From Gaiellasilicea sp963745775 (GTDB lineage: Bacteria > Actinomycetota > Thermoleophilia > Gaiellales > Gaiellaceae), in contig CAVUYY010000008.1 of assembly GCA_963745775.1 (NCBI GenBank), positions 372,001 through 436,000 of the forward strand: DNA of 64,000 nucleotides, written 5' to 3'. Under the pieces are notes generated by a model that was given only the letters and a program-made list of their open reading frames with translations, was not told the DNA's origin and did not search any database. This document shows, piece after piece, positions 16,689 to 23,927 of the stretch. Every line of letters begins with the position of its first letter. Positions within the stretch are counted from its first letter, which is position 1. The position numbers and the translations under genes were made by a program.

Positions 16689-17422
16689 GCGGCGCGGAGG
16701 CTCCGCCACGGCCGGTAGACGACCGCCGCCGCCACGCCGGCGACCGCGATCCCGGCGGCGATGTCGAGCCAGAAGTGGTTGCCCGTCGCCATCACGCTGA
16801 ACCAGACCCACGCCGGCCACGCGAGCCAGAGCGCCTTCGCCCACGTCGAGCGCACGACGAGCGCCATCATCACGCCGACGATCAGAGCGTCGGCCGAGTG
16901 GAGGCTCGGCATCGCCGCATAGGGGTTCGCCGAGAACTGGATCAGGTTCGAGTCGTGCGTCAGGGCAGCGTGCTGGGCGAGCGTGTCGTTGAAGCCGGCC
17001 TGCGGGAACATCCGCGGCGGCGCCGTCGGCAGCGTCACATAGCCGACGAGGCCGATCAGGTTCGCGACGATCAGCGTGTTCCGGAAGCGGATGAAGCGCT
17101 CGTGCGCGCGGAAGTAGACGTAGAGCAGCGCGATTCCCACGACCGCGAACTGGGAGAGCCAGTACGTGTACGAGGTCGCCTGGATCAGGACGGAGGAGCT
17201 CTCGACGAGGTGCTGGAGCGGCAGCTCGATCATCGAGTGCAGGCTGCGCTGGAAGTCGATCACCCACTGGCCGTTCTCGAACGCTCGCGTGACGCTCTGA
17301 TCGGCCGCTCCGCGCGCGACCTGGTAGACGACGTAGAAGCCGATCCAGATCGCGAACTGGAGCACGAGGTGCGCCCAGCCGCGCGGCAGCCGACGTGTCG
17401 AGGCTTCTGAGTACGTCGACAT
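16685..17422 (-). CDS. PAP2-superfamily membrane phosphatase / inositol-lipid transferase-like
   Basis: A 245-residue integral membrane protein with six hydrophobic helices. It has the acid-phosphatase motifs of the PAP2 fold, AAMPSLHSADALIVG (motif 2) and TGNHFWLDIAAGIAVAG (motif 3), with histidines in the catalytic positions. YVTLPTAPPRMFPQ before motif 2 resembles the arrangement in the inositol phosphorylceramide synthase-like PAP2 subgroup. It lies upstream of, and is coupled to, the phosphatidylinositol-phosphate synthase-like gene, so dephosphorylation of phosphatidylinositol phosphate is an attractive but unproven role. The start ATG at 17422 gives a short cytoplasmic N-terminus (MSTYSEASTRRLPRG). 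Confidence 0.78.
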   Translation of the reverse strand: MSTYSEASTRRLPRGWAHLVLQFAIWIGFYVVYQVARGAADQSVTRAFENGQWVIDFQRSLHSMIELPLQHLVESSSVLIQATSYTYWLSQFAVVGIALLYVYFRAHERFIRFRNTLIVANLIGLVGYVTLPTAPPRMFPQAGFNDTLAQHAALTHDSNLIQFSANPYAAMPSLHSADALIVGVMMALVVRSTWAKALWLAWPAWVWFSVMATGNHFWLDIAAGIAVAGVAAAVVYRPWRSLRAA

Positions 17423-17457
17423 CGAGCCGACGATTCTACCGCGAGCTGCGGCGGGTC

Positions 17458-18456
17458 TCAGCCGCCGATCGCACTCATCTCGACCTTCTCGAGGTCGACG
17501 GTGCGCTCGGAGCGGATCTCGGAGTAGCGGTCGGTGCGGATCGTCCACACGCCGCCGATCGCCTCGGCGAGGTCGCCGTCGCTCGCGCCGCCGCGGACGA
17601 GCGCGCGCAGGTCGTGCCCTCGAATCCCGAAGAGGCAGGTGAAGAAGCGGCCGTCGGCGGTGATCCGCGCCCGCGTGCAGTCGCCGCAGAACGGCTGCGT
17701 CACCGAGGCGATCACGCCGATCTCCCCCGAGCCGTCGCGGTAGCGCCAGCGGCGGGCGACCTCGCCCCGATAGTTCGGATCGACCGGCTCGAGCGGGTAG
17801 ACCTCGTCGATCGTGCGCACGATCTCGGCGGCGGGTACGACGTCGTCGAGCCGCCAGCCGTTCGTGTGCCCGACGTCCATGTACTCGATGAAGCGGAGCG
17901 TGTGCGGCGTCCGCTTGAAGTGGCCCGCCATCGCCAGGATCGAGTCCTCGTTGACGCCGCGCTTGACGACCGCGTTCACCTTCACCGGCAAGCCCGCCGC
18001 GGCCGCCGCGTCGATTCCCTCCAGCACGCGCTGAACCGGGAAGTCGACGTCGTTGAGCGCCCGGAAGGCCTCGTCGTCGAGCGAGTCGAGGCTGACGGTG
18101 ACGCGCCGGAGCCCGGCGTCCGCGAGGGCGCGAGCCTTCTGCGGCAGCACGCTTCCGTTCGTGGTCAGCGTCAGGTCGACGTCGAGCGCCGCCAGCCGCT
18201 CGATCAGACGCTCGAGCTCGCGCCGCAACAGCGGCTCACCGCCCGTGATCCGGATCTTCTCGACGCCGTGCGCGACGAAGATCCGGGCGAGCCGCTCGAG
18301 CTCCTCGAAGGTGAGCAGCTCCTTGCGCTCGAGGAAGCGGTAGTCGCGTCCGAAGACCTCCTTCGGCATGCAGTAGACGCAGCGGAAGTTGCAGCGGTCG
18401 GTGACCGAGATCCGCAGGTCGCGAAGCGGGCGGCCAAGCGTGTCGAGGACGTCCAC
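17458..18456 (-). CDS. moaA: GTP 3',8-cyclase MoaA (molybdenum cofactor biosynthesis)
   Basis: A 332-residue radical-SAM enzyme that converts GTP to the 3',8-cyclo intermediate of molybdopterin. The N-terminal cluster motif is CNFRCVYCMP within LRDLRISVTDRCNFRC, followed by EKIRITGGEPLLRREL and TLTTNGS. The C-terminal second 4Fe-4S cluster is CGDCTRARITADGRFFTC, and the protein ends in the double glycine characteristic of MoaA. The GTG at 18456 places the strand VDVLDTLGRPLRDLR at the N-terminus as in the family. It is uninterrupted and is the only molybdenum cofactor gene in the window. Confidence 0.95.
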   Translation of the reverse strand: MDVLDTLGRPLRDLRISVTDRCNFRCVYCMPKEVFGRDYRFLERKELLTFEELERLARIFVAHGVEKIRITGGEPLLRRELERLIERLAALDVDLTLTTNGSVLPQKARALADAGLRRVTVSLDSLDDEAFRALNDVDFPVQRVLEGIDAAAAAGLPVKVNAVVKRGVNEDSILAMAGHFKRTPHTLRFIEYMDVGHTNGWRLDDVVPAAEIVRTIDEVYPLEPVDPNYRGEVARRWRYRDGSGEIGVIASVTQPFCGDCTRARITADGRFFTCLFGIRGHDLRALVRGGASDGDLAEAIGGVWTIRTDRYSEIRSERTVDLEKVEMSAIGG

Positions 18457-18514
18457 GAGATTGAGAGTAGCGCCCGGAGGGCACGATTCCGGTGTCACCG
18501 AGGAAAGGGGCACC

Positions 18515-18682
18515 ATGGATTCCGACCGGATCGAGGGCAACCTCAAGGAAGCCGAAGGCAAGCTGACCGGCGACGAGAGCCGGGAGAAGGAAGGCCAGGC
18601 CCAGAGCTCGTGGGGCAAGGCCAAGGACAGCGTCAAGGACGCCGCAGACGACGTGAAGGACGCCGTCGACAAGCGCGTCTAG
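18515..18682 (+). CDS. CsbD-family stress protein (55 aa)
   Basis: The sequence MDSDRIEGNLKEAEGKLTGD with repeats of charged helix (GKAKDSVKDAADDVKDAVDKR) is a typical CsbD-like protein; the N-terminal I-E-G-x-x-K-E-x-x-G-K pattern is diagnostic. These small hydrophilic proteins are induced by general stress; the mechanism is unknown. A GGAAAGGGG ribosome-binding site lies just before the ATG. A strong hairpin follows, so it is a short transcript, possibly with the next acidic gene. Confidence 0.9.
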   Translation: MDSDRIEGNLKEAEGKLTGDESREKEGQAQSSWGKAKDSVKDAADDVKDAVDKRV

Positions 18683-18702
18683 CGCGTCGAGATCGACCCG
18701 AT

Positions 18703-18728
18703 CGAGGGCGCCCACACGGGCGCCCTCG
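18703..18728 (+). terminator. GC-rich hairpin after the CsbD gene
   Basis: CGAGGGCGCCC (18703-18713) pairs perfectly with GGGCGCCCTCG (18718-18728) around the loop ACAC. No T-run follows, as is common in GC-rich actinobacteria. It lies between the CsbD gene and the small acidic gene. Confidence 0.65.
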
Positions 18729-18745
18729 CCACGAGAGGAGCCGGC

Positions 18746-18931
18746 ATGGACGAGGACGAGCGGATCGAGAAGCAGTTGACGGACTTCGACGACCCGGAGC
18801 GCGGCGACGACGACGAGCGGTTCGAGAGCGGCGAGGAGGCGATCGACTCGTCGGGGCTGAACCCGACGCAGCGCCGGATCGACGAGGACGAGAACCCGTT
18901 CGAGGACGTCGGCGGGCCTGACGCCGCCTAG
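18746..18931 (+). CDS. Small acidic hypothetical protein (61 aa)
   Basis: MDEDERIEKQLTDFDDPERG and the rest of the chain are extremely rich in Asp and Glu, with the only less charged part at SSGLNPTQRRID. No family is recognised. It has a GAGAGGAG ribosome-binding site eight bases before the ATG and ends in a CTAG shared with the convergent LLM oxidoreductase gene. Disordered acidic proteins next to CsbD suggest a stress role, which is a guess. Confidence 0.65.
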   Translation: MDEDERIEKQLTDFDDPERGDDDERFESGEEAIDSSGLNPTQRRIDEDENPFEDVGGPDAA

Positions 18932-19881
18932 CGTCGCGCGACCGCCGGCGCCACCTCGGCGCCGAGCAGGCGCACCATCTCGATGTCGTCGTGGACCAGG
19001 TGCTGGAGGAAGATCCGCTCGACTCCGGCTTCCTCGAGAGCGTGGAGCCGGGCAACGACCTCGTCGACGGTGCCGAGGATCATCACGTCGCCGCGCTCGC
19101 GGATGAAGTCGTCAGGGTCGCCCTCGACGCGCATCCGCTCCATCAGTCGTCGGACGCGCTCGCGGAGCTCCGCGCGGTCTGCGGCGACGACGCAGCCGGT
19201 CATCAGCGAGAAGACGAGCGGCTCGCGGCCGGCTTCGGCGCAGGCTTGGAGGACTCGCGCCCGCCGCTCCTGACACTGCTCGAGCGTGGCGAACGCGGTG
19301 TTGTACTCGTCGGCGAAGCGGGCGGCGAGGCGAGCCGTTCGGGGCTGGGCGGACTCCGCCGACGATCACGGGCGGTCGGGGTTGCTGGAGCGGCTTCGGG
19401 AGCGCGTCGAGAGCGTCGAGCCGGTAATGACGGCCTTCGTGGCTGACGCCGATTCTCCGTCCACTGGCGGACGACGAGCTCGAGCTGCTCCTCGAGCCGC
19501 TCGATCCGTTCCGGGAGCGCCGGGAAACGGAAAGCCGTAGGCCGCGTGCTCGCGCGCGTTCCAGCCCGCGCCGATTCCGAGCTCGACTCGACCGCCTGAG
19601 ACGTGGTCGGCGGTGACGACCGCCTTCGCGAGCACTGCCGGGTGGCGAAAGGTGATCGGCGAGACGAGCGTGCCGAGCCGGATCCTGCTCGTCAGCGCGG
19701 CGAGTGCCGCGATCTGCGTCCAGGCATCGAGCGAGCCACGCGTCTCGTCGCCCATCAGGCCGGCGTAGTGGTCGGAGCGGAACAGCCCTTCGAGCCCGCT
19801 GTCCTCGACTTCCCGCCCGAGCGTGTGCCACTGCTCCCAGGTGACGCCCTCCTGGCCCTCGATCATCAGGCAGACGCGCAT
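18928..19881 (-). CDS. LLM-class flavin/F420-dependent oxidoreductase, three frame changes
   Basis: The frame-corrected product is about 316 residues of the bacterial luciferase-like (LLM) fold. The N-terminus MRVCLMIEGQEGVTWEQWHTLGREVEDSGLEGLFRSDHYAGL, then RIRLGTLVSPITFRHPAVLAK and SGGRVELGIGAGWNAREHAAYGFPFP, are clear F420-type LLM signatures. Three one-base gains (near 19528, 19455 and 19352) interrupt it; joining gives LPERIERLEEQLELVVRQW, SHEGRHYRLDALDALPKPLQQPRPPVIVGG, then ARLAARFADEYNTAF and the C-terminus to VAPAVARR. With so many breaks it is either a fresh pseudogene or a victim of sequence error. Cofactor F420 is likely from the actinobacterial context; the substrate is unknown. 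Confidence 0.8.
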
Positions 19882-19911
19882 GCCGCCGAGTATCGCAACC
19901 TGTCCGCTCGG

Positions 19912-19944
19912 GACGTGTCCCAGGGACAGTCCCTAGGACACGTC
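19912..19944. repeat. 33-bp near-perfect palindrome between divergent genes
   Basis: Two 16-base arms (19912-19927 and 19929-19944) pair around a single central A with one mismatch (C at 19921 opposite A at 19935). The core is GGGACAGTCCC. It sits in the 93-base gap between the divergent LLM and EamA genes. It could be an operator for both, or a repetitive extragenic palindrome; copies elsewhere in the genome would decide. Confidence 0.7.
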
Positions 19945-19974
19945 GGTTTCGGACAGGGGAGATAGCCTCGCGCG

Positions 19975-20850
19975 GTGCTGGATCGCTCCCACTCGGCGCT
20001 GCTCGCCCTCGTCGGCGTCACGGCCGTCTGGGGGTTCACCTTCGTGCAGGTCAAGGACGCGGTCGCGATCTATCCGCTGTTCGCGTTCCTCGCCGTGCGC
20101 TTCGCGATCGCGAGCCTCGTGCTCGCCGTGCCGGCCGCCCGGCGCATGCGCTCGCTCGGCCGCAGCGGCACGGTCGCCGGGATCGGGCTCGGCCTCCTGC
20201 TCGCGACGGGCTACGGGCTCCAGACCGCGGGACTCGAGCGGACGACGGTCTCGAGCGCCGGCTTCATCACCGGGCTCTACGTCGTCTTCACCCCGCTCCT
20301 CGCGCTCCTCCTCTTCCGGACGCGCGTCGGCGGGGTGGTCTGGCTGGGCGTCGGGCTCGCGCTCGTCGGTCTCGGCCTGCTGTCCGGAGTGGGCGCCGGT
20401 GACCCCGTCGGCGATGCGCTCGTGCTGGCCGGATCGGCCGCGTACTCGCTCCAGATCGTCCTGATGGAGCGCTACGCGCCCCGTTACGACGCGATCGCGT
20501 TCACCGAAGTCGAGCTGCTCGCCGCGTTCGGCGGCTTCGCGCTCGTCGCCGTCGCCGCGGGCCAGGTCGAGGTACCGCACGGCTGGACGGTCTGGGCAGC
20601 GCTGCTCGTCACGGGCATCTTCGCGAGCGCGCTGGCCTTCCTCGTCCAGACGTGGGCGCAGCGGCGGACGAGCGCGACGCGAACCGCGCTCGCGTTCGCG
20701 ATGGAGCCGGTTTTCGCGGGCTTCTTCGGCTTCTGGCTCGCAGGTGATCGCCTCGGCGCGGTCGGCTGGGCGGGATGCGCGCTGATCATGGCCGGGATCG
20801 TCGTCGCCGAACCCGAGGCCGGACGCACGCTGCGGCGTCTCGTTGGCTAG
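19975..20850 (+). CDS. EamA-family (DMT superfamily) transporter
   Basis: A 291-residue protein with ten predicted membrane helices in two EamA repeats. The first begins SALLALVGVTAVWGFTFVQVKDAVAIYPLFAFLAVRFAIASLVL and ends around GLGLLSG; the second begins GDALVLAGSAAYSLQIVLMERYAPRYDAIAFTEVELLAA. LLLATGYGLQTAGLERTTVSSAGFITGLYVVFTPLLALLLF is the typical helix 3-4 region. These proteins export small metabolites or amino acids; the substrate cannot be told. The GTG start at 19975 follows the 33-bp palindrome. The stop shares CTAG with the convergent aminopeptidase gene. Confidence 0.88.
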   Translation: MLDRSHSALLALVGVTAVWGFTFVQVKDAVAIYPLFAFLAVRFAIASLVLAVPAARRMRSLGRSGTVAGIGLGLLLATGYGLQTAGLERTTVSSAGFITGLYVVFTPLLALLLFRTRVGGVVWLGVGLALVGLGLLSGVGAGDPVGDALVLAGSAAYSLQIVLMERYAPRYDAIAFTEVELLAAFGGFALVAVAAGQVEVPHGWTVWAALLVTGIFASALAFLVQTWAQRRTSATRTALAFAMEPVFAGFFGFWLAGDRLGAVGWAGCALIMAGIVVAEPEAGRTLRRLVG

Positions 20851-21929
20851 ATGAGCCACTGCCCGTCGCGCTGGACGAGCTCGCCGTCGCACCAGAGCTC
20901 GCCGCCCGAGCGCAGGTCCTTGACGAGGTCCCAGTGGATCGCGCTCTTGTTCGTCGCGCCCGTGAAGGTGTAGCTCGCGCCTACGGCGAGATGGATCGTG
21001 CCGTCGATCTTCTCGTCGAAGAGCGTGTTTCGCATGTGCCGCGTGATCCCGGGATTGCAGCCGATCCCGAGCTCGCCGAGCCGCCGCGCGCCCTCGTCCG
21101 TATCGAGAACCGCGAGCAGATGGTCTTCGCCGTCGGTCGCGCTCGCAGCGACGATGACGCCGCCCCGGAACTCGAGCCGCGCGCCGGCGACGTCGCGGCC
21201 CTGGTAGATCGACGGGAACTCGGCGAACGTGACGACGCCCTCGGCCGAGTCCTCCACCGGCCCGAAGAAGAACTCGCCCGCCGGCATGTTGCGCAGGCCG
21301 TGGTCGATCGTCGCCTCCCGACCCTCGATCGAGAGCGTCAGATCGGTCTCGGGGCCGACGATCCGGACCTCGCTCGCCCGATCGAAGCGCTCGGCGTAGC
21401 GGCGCAGCCGCTCGTACTCGGCGTCCCAGTCGCGCAGGCAGGCGCCGTAGACGTAGTCCTCGAACTCGGCCAGCGTCATCCCGGCCTCTGCCGCCGACGC
21501 CTCGGTGGGGAACTGCGTCACCGCCCAGCGGACGTCGAGCGTCCTGCCGCGCTCCGCGGATCGCTCCTGCGAGCGCTGGATCAACCGGCGGCGCTCGGGC
21601 TCGAGATCCGCACCCGCATGCAGATCCTCGGGCGCGATGATCGTGAGCCGCGCGTCCTCGTGCTCGACGGAGTACGCCTCGATCTCGGGCAGCTTCGCGA
21701 GCAGCTCGAGCGGCGCCTCACGGGCCCAATCGAGGTCGACGCGTGAGCGTTCGTTCCACGTCATCCGCACGAGCGCGTAGGCCTCGCGGCGGGCGATCGC
21801 CTTCGCGACCTCGGTCAGGAGCGGCCGGGCGAGCGGCGTCGTCCGGATCAGCACCTGCCAGCCCGGCTGGACGTCGAGGCTGCGGTTGACGAGCAGCTCG
21901 GCCAGCTCGCGGATGCGGGGGTCGGCCAC
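20847..21929 (-). CDS. M29-family metallo-aminopeptidase (thermophilic aminopeptidase type)
   Basis: A 360-residue protein of the M29 family, dimeric aminopeptidases with two metal ions. Visible features are the N-terminal VADPRIRELAELLVNRSLDVQPGWQVLIRT, NMPAGEFFFGPVEDSAEGVVTFAEFPSIYQG, and the metal-binding stretch LGELGIGCNPGITRHMRNTLFDEKIDGTIHLAVGASY followed by SAIHWDLVKDL, with Glu, His and Asp at the expected ligand positions. The GTG at 21929 gives the usual N-terminus. It is uninterrupted. It diverges from the second EamA gene by only 27 bases, which leaves room for overlapping promoters. Confidence 0.9.
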   Translation of the reverse strand: MADPRIRELAELLVNRSLDVQPGWQVLIRTTPLARPLLTEVAKAIARREAYALVRMTWNERSRVDLDWAREAPLELLAKLPEIEAYSVEHEDARLTIIAPEDLHAGADLEPERRRLIQRSQERSAERGRTLDVRWAVTQFPTEASAAEAGMTLAEFEDYVYGACLRDWDAEYERLRRYAERFDRASEVRIVGPETDLTLSIEGREATIDHGLRNMPAGEFFFGPVEDSAEGVVTFAEFPSIYQGRDVAGARLEFRGGVIVAASATDGEDHLLAVLDTDEGARRLGELGIGCNPGITRHMRNTLFDEKIDGTIHLAVGASYTFTGATNKSAIHWDLVKDLRSGGELWCDGELVQRDGQWLI

Positions 21930-21956
21930 GACGGCGCATGGTAGTAGCGTCCGAAC

Positions 21957-22802
21957 GTGGACGCGGTCGTGCTCGCTCTCGTCTCGGCCGCGCTCTTCGG
22001 CGCGATGACGGTCGCGCTCCGCTTCGCGCTCGCGAAGGTGCCCGACGCGGAGGCGGGCGCTCTGTTCACGATCGCCGCCGCGCTGCTCGTGACGTTGCCG
22101 TTCGCCGCGGCGGGCGATCTCGACGTCGCCGGGGTCTGGCCGTTCCTGCTCGCCGGCGTGCTCGGGCCGGGGTGCTCGCAGCTCCTCTTCACGCTCGCGA
22201 TCCGCGACGCCGGGCCTTCGCGCACGTCGGTGACCGTCGGCACGGCGCCGCTCTTCTCGGTCGCGATTGCGCTCGTGCTGCTCGACGAGCCCGCGAAGGC
22301 GGGCGTGATCGCGGGCGCGATCCTGATCGTGTTCGGCGGCATCCTGCTCGTGCGCGAGCCGGGGCGGCCGGAGCACGTGAAGTGGATCGGGCTCGGCTTC
22401 GCGCTCGCCGCGACCGTCGTGTTCGCCGTCCGCGACAACCTCGTCCGCCACCTCTCGCTCGACACCGAGGTCGAGCCGGCACTCGCGGCAGCGGCGACGC
22501 TCTTCGCCGGCGGGGTGACCGTCGCCGCGTGGCTGCTCGTGACGCGGCGGAGGCTTCCGGCCGGCGGCTCTCGCGCGTTCGTGCTCTCGGGGATGCTTTT
22601 CGGCCTCTCCTACATCTGCCTCTTCGAGGCGTACTACCGCGGCCGCGTGACCGTGGTCTCCCCGCTCGTCGCGACCGAGTCGCTCTGGGCCGTCGGCCTC
22701 TCGGCGCTCCTCCTCCGCCGCCACGAGCTCGTCGGCCCTCGCCTCTTCGCGGGCGCCGCCCTCGTCGTGGCGGGCGGCGCCCTGATCGGAGTCTTCCGCT
22801 AG
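21957..22802 (+). CDS. EamA-family (DMT superfamily) transporter, second copy
   Basis: A 281-residue ten-helix protein. The first EamA repeat starts VVLALVSAALFGAMTVALRFALAKVPDAEAGALFTIAAALLVTLPFA and has QLLFTLAIRDAGPSRTSVTVGTAPLFSVAIALVLLDEP; the second spans KWIGLGFALAATVVFAVRDNLVRHLSLD to the C-terminus, with YICLFEAYYRGRVTVVSPLVATESLWAVGLSALLLRRHE. It shows no close similarity to the EamA protein 1.1 kb upstream beyond the shared fold, so it is not a recent duplicate. Starts with GTG. The stop shares CTAG with the convergent PD40 gene. Substrate unknown. Confidence 0.87.
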   Translation: MDAVVLALVSAALFGAMTVALRFALAKVPDAEAGALFTIAAALLVTLPFAAAGDLDVAGVWPFLLAGVLGPGCSQLLFTLAIRDAGPSRTSVTVGTAPLFSVAIALVLLDEPAKAGVIAGAILIVFGGILLVREPGRPEHVKWIGLGFALAATVVFAVRDNLVRHLSLDTEVEPALAAAATLFAGGVTVAAWLLVTRRRLPAGGSRAFVLSGMLFGLSYICLFEAYYRGRVTVVSPLVATESLWAVGLSALLLRRHELVGPRLFAGAALVVAGGALIGVFR

Positions 22803-23719
22803 CCCGCGCGACTCGTGACGTAGTGGTCCGAGTCGCCCTCGGCGCCACCGCCCGTCCGGGTGGAGCCGAAGTAGAGCTGGGAGCCGTCCCACGAGAGGGA
22901 GGGCCTCGTGTCCGCGGCAGCGCTGTTCACGTTCGGCCCGAGATTGACCGGGGTCGACCACGGCGACGACGTGCGCTCCCGCTTCGCCGAGTAGAGATCC
23001 TGCGCTCCGAGCGTCCCGGGGCGGGTGCTGAAGAAGAAGATCTCGAGCCCGTCCCGGCGCAGGTTCGGGTGGCCGTCCTGCGCGGAGCTGTTCAGCTCGG
23101 CGATCCCCGCCGCCGCGCCGAAGACACCGCCGTCGGATTCCGAGACGTAGAGGTCGCTGTTTCCCGAACGCGTGCTCGAGAAGTAGAGAACCGGACCGGC
23201 GGCCCGCTCGGGCAGCGAGAACGGGCTGGCCTCGTTCGCGACGCTGTTCACCTCACAGCCGAGGTTCTCGGCCGGATCCCAGCCATCGGGCCTGAGCCGG
23301 GTCGTGTAGATGTCGTCCCCGCCGCACCCGTCCGGCCGGTTGGAGACGAAGTAGAAGAGGTGGCCGTCGCGGGAGATCGTGGGACAGAAATCGTTCTGAG
23401 GCGAGTTGACCGGGGCCCCGACGTTCACGGGCGTCCCCCATGGATCGGCCGAGCTCGTGCGGTGCGCGACCCAGATGTCGATCCCGCCGAGCCCGCCCGC
23501 CCTCGTCGACGCCATGTAGAAGGTCTTGCCGTCCCGCGAGACGAACGGGCAGCCGTCCAGGGCCGCTCCGTTGAAATCCGCGCTCGTGCCCGGAATCGAC
23601 TCGACCCGGATCGCCGGCGACCACGGGCCGAACACCCCCGCGGCCGCGAAGACCACACCCGAGGTCGAAAGCACCGCCACCACGACCGCGGCGGCACGAC
23701 GGAGCTTCGAGAGTCTCAC
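22799..23719 (-). CDS. Exported PD40/TolB-like beta-propeller protein
   Basis: A 306-residue protein with an N-terminal signal sequence (LSKLRRAAAVVVAVLSTSGVVFAAAG) and five or six PD40-type repeats of the form D-G-x-x-F/L-Y-F-x-S-x-R-x-G-G, for example RDGKTFYMASTRAGGLGGIDIWVA, RDGHLFYFVSNRPDGCGGDDIY, VLYFSSTRSGNSDLYVSE and WDGSQLYFGSTRTGG. Such propellers bind peptides or cell-wall components outside the membrane. The GTG at 23719 is preceded by a plausible AGG. The gene is uninterrupted and diverges from the dnaK operon. Confidence 0.85.
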   Translation of the reverse strand: MRLSKLRRAAAVVVAVLSTSGVVFAAAGVFGPWSPAIRVESIPGTSADFNGAALDGCPFVSRDGKTFYMASTRAGGLGGIDIWVAHRTSSADPWGTPVNVGAPVNSPQNDFCPTISRDGHLFYFVSNRPDGCGGDDIYTTRLRPDGWDPAENLGCEVNSVANEASPFSLPERAAGPVLYFSSTRSGNSDLYVSESDGGVFGAAAGIAELNSSAQDGHPNLRRDGLEIFFFSTRPGTLGAQDLYSAKRERTSSPWSTPVNLGPNVNSAAADTRPSLSWDGSQLYFGSTRTGGGAEGDSDHYVTSRAG

Positions 23720-23885
23720 CTGACTTCCCCTTTCGGTTGTGACCGGATCTGCGTGCCGAGCCTCACCGCGGCAGCTCGCATCTGGCTCGCATCCCGCTCG
23801 CGATCTGGGCACACGCGAGGGAGGGAACGCCGGCTGGAAGGCGATCCTCGATCTGCTACGCTGCGGCTCAGATTTTCTCAGTAGT

Positions 23886-23910
23886 GAACTAGAGACAAGC
23901 GAACTAGAGA
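23886..23910 (+). promoter_or_regulatory. Direct repeat in dnaK upstream region, candidate HspR site
   Basis: GAACTAGAGA occurs at 23886-23895 and again at 23901-23910, exactly 15 bp apart, 17 bases ahead of the dnaK ATG. Just upstream, TCTCAGT and ACTAGAGA form an imperfect dyad. The canonical HspR element (CTTGAGT-N7-ACTCAAG) is not present, so HspR binding here is only a suggestion based on the hspR gene in the operon. AAGGAG at 23913 is the dnaK ribosome-binding site. Confidence 0.45.
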
Positions 23911-23927
23911 TAAAGGAGCAGACACGC

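Noticed and set aside
21930..22961. N-terminal extension of the M29 aminopeptidase frame on the minus strand
   Set aside because: It runs through the divergent EamA gene and has no similarity; the family N-terminus is at GTG 21929.
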